Shown here: piece after piece, positions 20,401 through 31,613 of the stretch
How positions within the stretch are numbered: position 1 is the stretch's first letter
Layout of the letters: each line of letters starts with the position of its first letter
The notes under the pieces: model-generated
Told to the model about the DNA's origin: nothing
The model's database searches: none
The model's input: the letters and a program-made list of their open reading frames with translations, nothing else
Program-made: the position numbers and the translations under genes
Origin: Litoditis marina
Taxonomy: Eukaryota > Nematoda > Chromadorea > Rhabditida > Rhabditidae
Direction of reading: 5' to 3'
NCBI GenBank assembly: GCA_964036275.1
Contig: OZ038437.1
Location: 15,222,090-15,286,089 of the forward strand
Length of the DNA stretch: 64,000 nucleotides

Positions 20401-23400
20401 GTAGGTCCCGCGGGTGCTACTGCAGCTCCGTCAAACAATACGGCTGCCCTGATTGGAATAATTATTGGAGGAGTCATTCTAGTCGTCATCTTGTTTGGTC
20501 TGGGACTCGGATACTTCCTCTATCGAAGAAGAGACAAACAACAACTGGAAAAGATCGAAGAAATCGAGAAGAAGGAAGAACAAGAAGCCAAGGTACACAT
20601 TTTATAATTTTTTTGCGTCATCCAAGTGGGTTTTCGTTTTAGAGTTTTAGCAGAGTTTTGGGTTTGCTGTTTCGCACAAGGCACATTTCCAAGTTTTTGA
20701 TTGAATCATTTCAACGTTTATATATGATTAGGAAACTTGTAGAATAAAATGCGAAAGTGACATGTAATGTTGCACCTTCTATAAGATTCTATAAGACACA
20801 TTCCATAAGATGTACTGTAAATTTTCTCACACGAAATGACTCATTTCAATTGGATGAATAATTGAATAATTAAATTATTTTCTTACTTGCAACATTTTCA
20901 GCTGTCCGGTCAAATGACGGCTGTTCTGAAAGCTATGGCTCAGGTAAACATTTTTCCGAACGTTTTTTTTTTCACTTAATTAAGCACATTTTGGATCGGA
21001 GCTCAGTAGTTCTCTATTTTTTGTTTTAGTTCGTTTGTGATTTTAATTGTTCTTTGATCTTTGTAGTCTGTAGAGATATAGTTTGTAGTGATTCTCACAT
21101 TTTCTGCGCTGAAGACACAACATCCATTGAATTTACAAAGAAAATGGGAGATTACAATTTTTATATAAAATATAATTGTGTGGTGTCTAAACAACGAAAT
21201 TAATATATTCGACAGCCATAGTTTTTCTCCCCGAGTTGAGCTTAATACTTCAGCGAATAATGTTTATAACCATTCTGTACTGTACTTTTTAGTTTTAAGG
21301 GGTACTACAGCCTACTCGCCCAGTTTTCAATAGATTGTAATTATACTAAATTCTAGTTGTGACACAACAAAAACTGATTATTTTAAATTATTCAATTAAA
21401 TTGAGGTTGATGATATTTCTTTCCAGCGTGGTCCGGAGTCGTCATTCAACGCCTATGTCGAATTGAGGGCCGAAAGTAAAAAACTGCCCGCCCAAGCCAC
21501 CATCCCGTTCTACCCCGATGCTCATTTGTACGTTTCTCAGGTGTTCGGTTTTAATTTCAGTCAATTTTCAATATTATTAAGTTAAGTGTATTGAACTTAA
21601 TAAAATAGTGGTTTGTAGGTTGTGTTAATGAACTAAGAAAAAACAATTGCTTTCATTGCGTTGGAAGTTCAGGGTTCACACTATAACTTTAACTCAACTT
21701 AGTTACTTTAAATCAATCAATAGGGGAAGTTTAACTGCCGGTAAAACCAGGACTACACTGTATTGTTAACTCACTTTTGTCTAACTACAAACCAAGTTTC
21801 AACTTTTTTCTTTTCCAGCAGCCGGTCCATTCCTTGTTATGAGTCAACACGAGTCCATTTGTCGAAGGAGGTTGACCCCAAACAAGAGTTCATCTACCAC
21901 GCAAACGGCTGGAAATTGTCCAACGGAACACTTCTTATTGCCACTCAGGTTGGTTATAACTCAATATTGGTATCAGTTTGGGTTCGTTCTAGAGTTGAGT
22001 TTCGCTCATGAAAATCTCGTTTCTCATGAAATGAAATCGATTTTCATTCACGAGAAATCGATTCAACTCACGAGAGGTTTCATGGATAAGAAGTTTTTCC
22101 TTCTGAGTGATGATATGTTGTTTAGATATCGAATATTTTAGATATTGATAAAGAACAATTTTTAACTTCTGTTGTATCGCATATTGATTACTTGTTTATT
22201 TAGTATCCTCTCGAACTATATGGCGAAGAATTCTGGCTGATGATGTTCGATAAGAAGAGCGACGTGGTCGTCAAGTTGTACAACGACAAGTTCTGTTAGT
22301 TTTTCATGAAACTTTGGTAAATTTTTGGTCCTTGCAAATTACATCAAATTAGGAAGCAAATAACGTTAAAGAAGGTTCTTGTATAATTGATATTCTGTAA
22401 TTGTACAAAGCTTGTGCAGACTGGTTCAGTAAACATCTTCTGAAGCTCCAGAAAGCAATAGTCGTTCTAGAACAGTTTTATTGGTCTGTTTTGAGCTGTT
22501 TGTTTTGAACTGTTTGTATTTTAATCTATGTGCAAAAACACCATGATTTATTGATTGTTTCAATTTCAGGCTACGGACATCCTGAATTCTACCTGAAGGA
22601 GGGCATGGGCAAACAGGAGTTTGGAGAAGTATCGATCGATGTAGCTCCGCCCACAACTCCCCTGCTCATTGACGAGTACACACGTCATGTCCTGATCACA
22701 CTCACTTATAAGGGGTGAGTAATTTTCGAGTTGTTCAGCGAGTGTATGTTTTTAGTTCTATGATTTAGTTTTCACTCTTAGTTCAAGATCTTTGAGTAAC
22801 TTAATACTATGGTATCCTTGGCACAAGAATCTGCGGTTGGCGGTCTACGACTACTCTTCGACTTATGTCTAGTCACTACAGTGTACCCTTCGCTAGTTGG
22901 AGCTCGCTAGACTGGTGGGCACAGTTTAAAAAAATCGTAGAAATTCGTACACAGTGATGGTTTTTGTAACTTCTCTCCAGCCATTTTCCATCTGAAATTT
23001 CCATGTTCCGGAAAATTTATTGAGCTCTACTTTTTCCAGAAAGAGCCACACCCTTCACCACTTTGAATTTCTGATCTGGAGTGACTTTGGCATGCCGGAC
23101 AGTCTGAAGCTCAACCGTCTCTTGCTAGAGATCGAAAAATTGGTTAGTGCTTATCGTTTTTGTATTATTTTAATTTGTGTACGTTCTGTTTGTAACGTAT
23201 TCACGTGTTTAATTGACGTATTTGATTCAGGTATTGACGTACTAGACGTGTTAAATTGAATTGATCAAGATGATAAAATGATGTTAGGTTTATCACTACA
23301 AATCTTCAATAGTATGTCTATAGATAGGAAAACCAATACCAGAGCTGAGCTCAACATATTACCACTCATACTAATACTAACTTTACTAATTTCACTAAAA

Positions 23401-24747
23401 TACTAATCATGATTTTTGTATACAAAATCATATCATAAAAATAATATTTGTCTTTTTCCATTTCTTTTCTCAGAAGCCCTCAGTCATCACCGTTCTGTGC
23501 CAGAGTGGAGTGACGAAGACTGGAACTGTTTGTGGTTAGTTTTCAACTTGTACATAGTACTTTATATCCTGGTGCTTGACGGAAAAATAGACCAAGCAAT
23601 GATAGCGTCAATTATTTTTTTTCGACTCTTCCTTTTCTCCGAGCAAGAGCTTTTCATTCGGCTCGGTTACAAATGTTTATTTTTTTTAGTTTTGAGGATC
23701 TTAAAAATTGAAGAAAATGGAAAAGTTCCAGCACATTTTTAATCCACTTCACTATACTCCATTGTGCTACATAATTATATGTATTCATCATTGCAGCATT
23801 GCTGGAAGCGGCCTCGGATGTGAAGATGAACATTCCTGTTGATATGGTTGGTTTTTGGTTTTAAATTTTTCGATTTGTTCACAATATTTGAAAATAAAAG
23901 ATAGTGGTTTAGCGGTTAAGAATTTTCAGCTCAGAGCAGTCGTTTGGTTTGCATACATTTCTCTCTCCTTTTTACCTCTACTTACAATATCAAGAACTTT
24001 CAGAATTTTCAGTTCACCAAACAAAGTTCTTGAATGATGTTGCTGAAAGTTTACTATCTATATTTTCATTTTCAGCGCAAAATCTTCATCCGTTGCTGCC
24101 GAAATCGTTGGCGCATGATCCAACATTCGGCCCAATTCAAGTACATTCACATCGTCTTCGCTGACTACCTGCTCATGGTACGTTATTCAATTCATTATTA
24201 TTCTTTATTTTCAGATATTCAGATTCAGCATTCTAGGCGTCTAGCAATAAGAATGTGTTAGTACTGAATCATTATATTAGTTTTCTAGCAAAATAGGACT
24301 GTAAACTATTAATTGCTTGTTGTCAGTTGCTGAAAGTGTTGATGTTCGTACTTGTTTCAGGTTCATTAGACATATATTTATTTGAGAAGTTAGTGATCGA
24401 AAATTGTTGGAACATTGACCTAATGTACTATATACTTATTTTAAGTTTAGTTGTATACTTATGATGCGTTTCAGCAAATCACTCAATCTTTCTCCAAACT
24501 CATTCTCTGTGAACGAGACTCATCGTTTCAGAAGGGCCTCATCACTGAAGAAGGTGCCTACACTGACCTTCTGAAGCAGTTCAAGGAATGGAAGGCGGAC
24601 TTGGAGGACACGCTGGAGGAAATCGAGAAGGAAAACAAGAAGTCGCCCTATCTGACCACCCAGTTCATGGACAGAAAAAAACGCTTCATCGAGTATCTCC
24701 GCATGAAAGACGCCGTCGGAGACAAGAATTACGCCATGATCGAGTAG
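17487..24747 (+). CDS. receptor-type protein tyrosine phosphatase-like protein (probable pseudophosphatase), paralogue 1
   Basis: About 17 exons: 17,487-17,639; 18,565-18,666; 18,846-18,935; 19,117-~19,190; 19,623-~19,682; 20,042-20,150; 20,356-20,592; 20,902-20,943; 21,427-21,527; 21,819-21,948; 22,204-22,294; 22,570-22,714; 23,040-23,142; 23,474-23,534; 23,797-23,846; 24,076-24,177; 24,475-24,747. About 640 residues. Signal peptide MLIVFVLLLVFSPVVAEM; Cys-containing ectodomain with several N-x-S/T sites; transmembrane segment (LIGIIIGGVILVVILFGLGL, ~residues 225-250) then YRRRD; intracellular PTP fold (~300-550): IPCYESTRV, IATQYPLELYGEEFW, a WSD in place of WPD (Asp kept), VLCQSGVTKTG in the HCx5R position, and AQFKYIHIVFADYLL. 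The signature has His to Leu and Arg to Lys, so catalysis is doubtful. The exon 4-5 junction does not hold frame with a GT donor. The coiled charged tail follows. Confidence 0.85.
18076..18440. repeat. C/G-tract-rich repeat element
   Basis: Dense runs of 5-10 C or G separated by short AT-rich words (GGGGGGTAAAAAGTCAA, ACTTCAACCCCCCACC). Similar blocks occur at 26,389-26,700, 35,061-35,240 and 50,780-51,330. The G runs on either strand could form quadruplexes. Lies in intron 1 of the receptor-PTP-like gene. Confidence 0.65.
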
Positions 24748-24842
24748 TGACGTCACATTGTGACGTCATGAACGAGAAATGGTGTAGATAGATAGATAGA
24801 ACTCAATGTCAATAATAACTCTGTAATGTTCTTTGCTCTGGG

Positions 24843-24848
24843 AATAAA
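24843..24848 (+). terminator. AATAAA polyadenylation signal of the receptor-PTP-like gene
   Basis: AATAAA 96 bp after the stop codon at 24,745-24,747, the first such hexamer downstream on this strand. Confidence 0.6.
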
Positions 24849-26100
24849 TTGTGTGTAATTCAGTGGTTGTACTCGAACAATAGACACATAAATACATAAA
24901 CACAACAATGAAAACAACAAATAAAACTAACAACCAATCAATTTCTTCGAAACAAAGAAATTGTGATGAAAACATCCATCCCGTTTTATTTTGCCATTAT
25001 TGGAAAAACGTTTAATCACGTTTTATTTTGTTCACTTTTTCATAGATTCAATCAAGTAATCCTGAATATATTCAAAAAGACATAGTAACCGATTTAACTA
25101 CAAATGACGCAAAAGAACAGGAGAGAGCGAAGGTAGTTTCGCTTATTTCTCTAACAGCTACTTATAAATTCTATACTTCATATGTAGTTCAATTTGAAGA
25201 GTTTGAATCGACCAAAAAGCGATTCTATGAATTTCATCATCTCTTTCTTTCTCTGTTGAAAAACGTGAACGAGTTTTCTGACAGGTTCTGCACTTGGCAA
25301 ACCGGTTGAATGGACTCAGGATTCGGCTAAGAGAAGCCAACAAAATAATCGAACCTAAGTGAACACAAATTTCTATCCAAAAACATTGTAGTGTTCCAAG
25401 AACGCACCCGGACCAAATTACAAATACATCAGGGTCGTAGAACAACAATGATGATTTCAGCTGATTCTGTCAGATTCTCCGATTTTTGACTGATGTTATA
25501 TACGTATAATCTTGTCTACTCTTCAGATCTCTATCTTGTTTTCGCACAGATTATCTTACTTTATTTAAGCTTTTTCGCATGCCATTAAATTCTCAGGAGA
25601 CCACACAACACCTCAGAGGACCGAAGAAGAATAGATCAAGTGAAGTTGTGCATGTGATGTACGGCGAACCGCCTTAGCACTCACCTAGTTCTCCCTTAAA
25701 TCAGTTATGAAGGGGCAAAATAAAGTTGAATGGAAATAGTTTTCTGAGTCAAGCGGAAGATTATGATACATTTCACTCTAAAGCAACCCCAAGAATGAGA
25801 AGACACTTATTCGAACTTATTAAAGACGTTTATGGAAAAATGTATATGGGAAAATGTATATGGGAAAAAGCTAACGGGGATGATGAAAATGAGAAGAGCG
25901 AGGATGATAAAGTTCATGCAAATTAGAAGAATATGATGAAAATAGGCGGAGTTTGAATTCATTTCAAACCATTATTGGAAACTTTGCGATAAATAGCAGA
26001 AAAACGGTCAACTTTTGCTTTTGGGTTCTCTTTTTCTTCTGTGTTTGTAGTGATTCGGATATAAGTTCTACTACAAAGAACTATTGACAGAAAGTACATC

Positions 26101-26272
26101 AGTATACGCATGCTAGAAGATCCCGGCCCCTTCATTCCATCCTGCGTCTCTCGCTCTGCCTCACCATTTCTCGTCTCTCACATCCCGCCGGGATGTGAGA
26201 GCAGAGAAATAGCGTATCTTTGAGGAGACGCAGGATGGGATGAATGTGCCGGGATCTTCTTGCATACGTACT
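26101..26272. mobile_element. palindromic MITE (CGTATGCTAGAAGATCCCGG family), copy 1
   Basis: About 170 bp. The left end GCATGCTAGAAGATCCCGG is the reverse complement of the right end CCGGGATCTTCTTGCATACG. The arms share GCGTCTC/GAGACGC and the centre is CATCCCGCCGGGATG. Four copies occur in the window (26.1, 29.4, 37.2, 49.0 kb). Confidence 0.8.
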
Positions 26273-26388
26273 CAGGATCGAACAACAAACACAGACAAAA
26301 AAGAGAACGCAAAATCAAAACGCTTTTTTCACACACTCTGAATAATGTCGTATTCTCAATTGGGATATCTACTTGGGAAAAATGTACA

Positions 26389-26700
26389 ACCGCCCCCCAC
26401 CCGACAATCACCCCCCTCGTGGTACTATTACCCCCACCTAATTGAAATCCTAGAAAAATCGCACTAAGGTGGTGGTCATTGGTAAATGGGTGGGGGGACA
26501 TTGTACATCTTCGACAATGAACAATCACCCCCCACAATACAAAGGGGGGTGATAGTACAACCCCGGAACTAATGAACAATCACCCAAGCCTGCAGTAAAT
26601 ACGCATGGTGTATAATCGCCCCCCAAAGGTGGAGGGCGATTGTAGTACGGGCCCTTTTCAACCCATTTTTGAACAGGGTGGGGGGCAAATGTAAACTACT
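26389..26700. repeat. C/G-tract-rich repeat element
   Basis: Repeating CCCCCCACC/GGTGGGGGG with ACAATC/GATTGT spacers, the same family style as 50,780-51,330 (shared GACAAT, TACAACCCCGGA). Confidence 0.65.
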
Positions 26701-27869
26701 CCCATCTACTTTATCTATGTTCAATTGCAGCTATTTTTCTAAACTTCTTGTGATTTGCATGAATTTCATCATCCCCGGTCTTCTCGCCACGTTTCCCACC
26801 TGTCCGTAAACGCGAATGAGTTTCAGACAGGTTTTCAACGTGGCATATGTGCTGATCATCATCTTGTGTTAAAGCGAAATTGATGAATAAACATAAAATG
26901 TGAATGTACACGTAATACAGGTATTCTGATTCAGGGTGCCTGCGGGACCTCCATGTACTCCAACGGGTAGCAACAACAACTACAGACGGCCTAGTTGGGC
27001 GATCAATACACATAAACTGGTGAAGACTCGATAACTAACGTGATTCAGACTCTGAGAGGGGCCAACAAAGTTAAAAAGTAGAATGAATATAAAACGACCA
27101 ACATGCGGTCCATCTTGTATTGTAGTTTGATCTGTGAAAACTGTAGCGAGAAGCACATACAGAAAAAGCATCAGGATCAAACTACAAACACAGAAGAAAA
27201 CAGAACCCAAAACCAAACAGTTGGTATTTCGCTCATTCTGAATACTATCGTGGTCTATGTAGGAATCTACTTTATCTAAGTTCAATCGCAGCTGTTCACC
27301 CCAACTTCTTGTAATTTGAATAAACTTCATCGTGCTTGATTTTCTTGTTAAAAACTCATTGGTTTCTACCTGTGTGTCAACGCAAACGAGTTTTTAGACA
27401 GGTTTGCACAATTTCATACAGAAACTGGTGAAATCTCAATGTCGAAAGTTTTCCAAGAGGGACCAATAACTTAAAAATGAACGCGGAACCTTCCAAAGTT
27501 TATGCTCTAGCAAAACTGGGCTTGTCTTCCATGCTGAGATGTTGGTAGTTTGACGCCTCAAGCGTTATTCCGGAATTCTACTCTATTCTAAAAATAATCT
27601 AAAATCTAGATTTTGACCGTATGAGGGTAAGTTTTATGAACATTGCAAAATCACAATGCAGAAAGGCATCATGGTCAAAGTACAAACACATCATTCCGTG
27701 AAAGAAGCACTCATTTGCTAGTTGTAATCTGCTAGCAGCATAATAGTTGATTGTGTTGCGTTATGTTAAATCCAAAGAATATGGAAAATATAAGATGCAT
27801 TCATCTTTGTTCTGCGATTTGCATGAATTCCTTTATCTTCTCAATCCTGTTAGAAACGTCACGTCCTCT

Positions 27870-27968
27870 ACCTCAGTAGGTAACCATCCGGTTACCTACT
27901 GAGCTGATCCGAAAAAGAGGTTACCAGAAAGGGTTAGGTTACCTAAAAACCCGGTTAGATATAGAATT
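27870..27968. repeat. GGTTACC/GGTAACC fold-back repeat
   Basis: CCTCAGTAGGTAACC is followed by GGTTACCTACTGAG, then GGTTAGGTTACCTAAAAACC and CGGTTAGATATAGAATT. The last part matches the right end of the block at 55,790-56,029. Confidence 0.6.
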
Positions 27969-29205
27969 CACCTCCCCGCTCTTCTTGCTGGAAACGTCAC
28001 GTTATCCACATGTCTGAAAACGCAAGTGAGTTTTCAGACAGGTTCCGCACTTGGCTAACAATTCTGGTTGAAAATCCGAAAAACGCGACTCTTCTGGAGT
28101 GAAAGTTATGGTTTGTGTTTTTGTTGTTTGATCCCGATCATGCTGTTTGAACTAAATAAAGTTCTGCCTGCGGTGCTTATCGATTGTATTACATAATAGG
28201 TTATTTATTTGAACAAAATATATTGTGTCACTAGGACGTTTTGGATGTTATAATTATATGAATGTGCTCAGTAAAAGATGTACTCTTTTCTTTTACTGAG
28301 TCCTGAGTACAAAGTACATTTTTTACTGAGCACATTCATATGATTTATGACAATTAAAATCTGCGACTGTTTCTCGATTGATAGTCTGACCGCAGAAACA
28401 AGGACCAAACTACAAATGCAGTAGAACTCAAAATAATTAACTATTTGGAACGAAGTTTGGTGCTTTGCACAAATTCCATCATCTTCTGTGGAAAAATTCT
28501 TGTTAGAAACGCCACGTTGTTCACATGTCTGAAAACGCAAGTGAGTTTTCTGACAGGTTCTGCACTTGGCTAACAATTCTGGTTGAAAATCCGGAAAACG
28601 CGGCTCTTCTGGACTGAGAGGGACCAACATAAAAATAATATGAGTTACTGATGACCAATATCTTAGTTTGATCTACGAGAATCGTAGCGAGTAGCGGAAA
28701 GCACGCACGGGATAAAAGTTCAATCTGCGACAAGATCAAACTACAAAAACAAGTGGAAAACCAAATAAAAAAAGATGATCGTCTCAGACTTTTCACTCTT
28801 TTATATATGTATCAATCAAAAAATCTACTTAAACTAACTATAAAAGTTGAGAAAAACTTTATTTCTGAAGTTTATATATTGAGCACAACAATGACATTTA
28901 TGAAATCAAATATGCTACAAGCCAGAAAGGTATACTTGAAACATCGCTCATGGATTACTGACTAGGTACATGTAGGTCAATGTTAATATCACTTCTTTAA
29001 CGTGAGTACCGCCAGTGCAATACTACACGAGACAATATTGTTGAAGTACGGTTGAATGTGAACGGCCAAAGCGAATTGAGCATTTCTATCCGTATTTACG
29101 TGCAGGTTCAAGGAAAGCACGACTTCCGCGCAATTCTGGAATTAAATCGATTAAATGTTCAAAAGAAACCCATACCTTTAAATTCGCCTAGTTCATGGAA
29201 TGTAG

Positions 29206-29338
29206 TATACTATAGTCATTCGAAGAGTCACGTGAAACATGTTAAACACAGCAAAACTCAGAAACGTGCAATGAAAATGTGCATGGTTCCTCATTGGAAT
29301 ACTAACTTTACGTGACTATTCAATTTATTGGAAGTACA
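29206..29338. mobile_element. CACGTG-MITE family, copy 4 (in duplicated mks-6 intron 35)
   Basis: Starts TATACTATAGTCATTCGAAG, contains GTCACGTGAAACATG, ends TTGGAAGTACA. Orthologous in position to 36,933-37,065. Confidence 0.75.
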
Positions 29339-29426
29339 ACTAGTTTTTCGTTGCAAAACTAGTCCATCAGAGTTACAAACAAGTTTCTCTGGTTGGTGAG
29401 GTTTTGTAAATCCTGTCGTATAACCT

Positions 29427-29600
29427 GAGTAGGTATGCTAGAAGATCCCGTCACCTTCATCCCATCCTGCGTCTCCTCAAACATACGCTATTTCTCTGCT
29501 CTTACATCGCGCCGGGATGTTAGAGACAATAAATAGTGAGGCAGAACGAGAGACGCAGGATAGAATGAAAGATGGGATGCGTGTAACCGGGGAAGGGTAC
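29427..29600. mobile_element. palindromic MITE, copy 2 (in duplicated mks-6 intron 35)
   Basis: Left end GTATGCTAGAAGATCCCG intact; the right terminus has decayed relative to the parent copy at 37,172-37,350. Confidence 0.7.
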
Positions 29601-30720
29601 AATAATCCCAGAACGGTAACAAATAACATTCTCGCCGTGACAAATAAGAGTTCCCGAGTCGGTCACACCTTCGTTTAACAATATCCCGAAAAAGCGTGGA
29701 GCAGAAGTAAAATAAAAGATCGATAAAGGTGGGGGGGGGCAATAGTATAATTGTACAAATTTCGTACCTTGAGTTATTCATAGGGTATTCTGATGGCAGT
29801 CGCCGTGACGGAATACGAATCCCTGAGTCGTGACAGTTTTTCCTCCACCATGTCTCCGGTTACTCCGGAGCTGTCCTGTAGAATCTCTCGCAAAAGTCTG
29901 GAAATATTTTATTTCGTTAAAAAAAAACATGGTTGCTTGTTAGAACCGCATGAGAGGGAAAGGCAATGTTTTATCGGCTCATGTGTTTTAATCACTTAGA
30001 CTGTTGTACAACTAGGAGCATGCACCGTCATACTTGGAAAACAAGAATCTTCATGTAGATAAACGCTGAAAAAGTTGTTTTTCAGTGATACTCCCAGTGT
30101 TTCTCAGAAAACTGCGTATTTACATCATTACTTCCCCTTGTCGGTTCACACACAAATGATAGCGACCATACCTGGAGGCCATCAGATTCCATTGCGGGAT
30201 GGCGTACTGTCTGGCCTCGTCAAACCGTAATTTGATCTCGCGTTCGATCGATGAACGAAGTTCCACCACGGCATCCTCATTCACCTGATTAATCAATATT
30301 ATCCCATTGATAAATGACGATTCAAATGCACGAAAAAACCGACGATTCACAATGTAGTTTTCAGTATTTCATGGCATTTATTGATATCAAGTTTTTTTTT
30401 TGGTTCTTCTTAGGTCTCGTAGGGTTGTTTTCAAACCTAGGTATTGAAAACACATTCCAAGAGTTTCCATTTCACAAATTTCAAGGAATCTCAATTCTCT
30501 AATGAAAATTGGCTGGATAATGATAATACTGCGAGGATTTGCCAGTTTCGGCTGAGGCACCTCGCGGCGACCCATTTTCATGTCACCACGCGGCGATGCA
30601 TTTCGAAGCCACCACGCCGCAACTCACCGTCTGATAATTGATTCTGCTCGGTTGTACAGAATCGAGATCGTGTTGTTTTTTGTCAAACACCGGTTTTCAA
30701 TCGCTTGATTTCTGTAAATG

Positions 30721-31613
30721 TCAGGTATTAACCAAGTACTCTCAAACTAAACTTCATAGCGACAAAAGTACAGATTTCAAGAACATGACAAATTTGAAAT
30801 GTCTCAAAAAAGTGGAGATTAATGAAAACCGTCAGGAGGTGCTAAATGAACTGAGGTGCGAAATGAGATTGCAGTTGAAATGTGCAGTTAGGTTAGAGGA
30901 AGAGAGAGGGATAGATAGAGAGGAAGGGAGAGAGAGAGAGATTTTTTTGTTCGGTGACTGAAAGAGGGAAAAAGAGACAGGTAGAGATTAAGAACGATAG
31001 AGAGAGATAGAGAAATAGCTGTTCGAACTGTAGTTTTCAGAAATTACATGTGAATCATTTGAGCAAGCAAAGCGTACACTTTGATTTCTTTTTTTTCAGG
31101 AACGAACCAATGTAGTGCAAATGGGGCTATAATACATGGTTATGAACACGTAAAACGTTCATCTCTCATTCTCACACTGAAGACTGCTCGTTCGGCTGTG
31201 GGTGGTTTTTTTTTGTCTCGGCTCCATCTACTTTCAATTCACCTGCAACCTGTTCAGAAATGTGACTATTTAACTCATTACGATAAATTCCTCGTTGTGA
31301 CAACTTACCAATTGAGGTTGAGTCCAGAAAGGGAAATTACTATTGCCTGAAAATCTGATATCAACCCCATTCATTTCGTTCATCTATTTCGAACTCGGAG
31401 CATACATTTTTTGTCTTATTTGTGGTGCGCTACGTTATCTCCAACCTCGAAACTGTTTGTCTCTGCCTTTCTCAAAAAGGTTGAAAACAAGTATTGCGGG
31501 GGACAGGAAGCTATTTGACAACTTGAACAGAGAACTTCCATATGTTCTTCTGACAGACAGCTTACAGCGACAGAAAATTCGAAAAACTACAAAGTGATTT
31601 GGTCAATTTTCAG
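30721..31613. other. gene-free stretch upstream of receptor-PTP-like paralogue 3
   Basis: Contains a GA-rich tract at about 30,895-31,015, a composition common near nematode promoters. The start codon at 31,614 follows TTTTCAG directly, so trans-splicing or a 5' exon in this stretch is likely. No coding exon identified. Confidence 0.5.

Larger units (their letters stand above)
24860..28848. other. gene-free stretch of nested repeats
   Basis: No exon chain recognised. Contains minus-oriented R1 copies at about 25,240-25,445, 26,745-26,990, 27,120-27,460, 27,850-28,135 and 28,390-28,745; a fold-back MITE at 26,101; a C/G-tract block at 26,389; and a GGTTACC fold-back at 27,870-27,968. Confidence 0.6.
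28855..30720 (-). pseudogene. segmental duplicate of the mks-6 3' end (exons 33-36), with nonsense codons
   Basis: Copy of 36,590-38,533. Exon equivalents: 33' at 30,628-30,711, 34' at 30,172-30,284, 35' at 29,768-29,897 and 36' at 28,989-29,135, with the same lengths (84, 113, 130, 147 bp) and splice phases as the parent. Exon 33' has Trp to stop (KSSD* for KSSDW). Exon 35' has Ser to stop (PYE*LK for PYESLK). Exons 34' and 36' remain open; 36' keeps the stop and a downstream AATAAA at 28,858-28,863 (complement). No upstream exons accompany it, so it is a partial, non-functional copy about 7.8 kb from the parent. Both shared MITEs are in the same intron, so they predate the duplication. Confidence 0.9.

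Noticed and set aside
26178..26579. 133-residue minus-strand frame
   Set aside because: Spans a palindromic MITE and a C/G-tract repeat; no coding signal.
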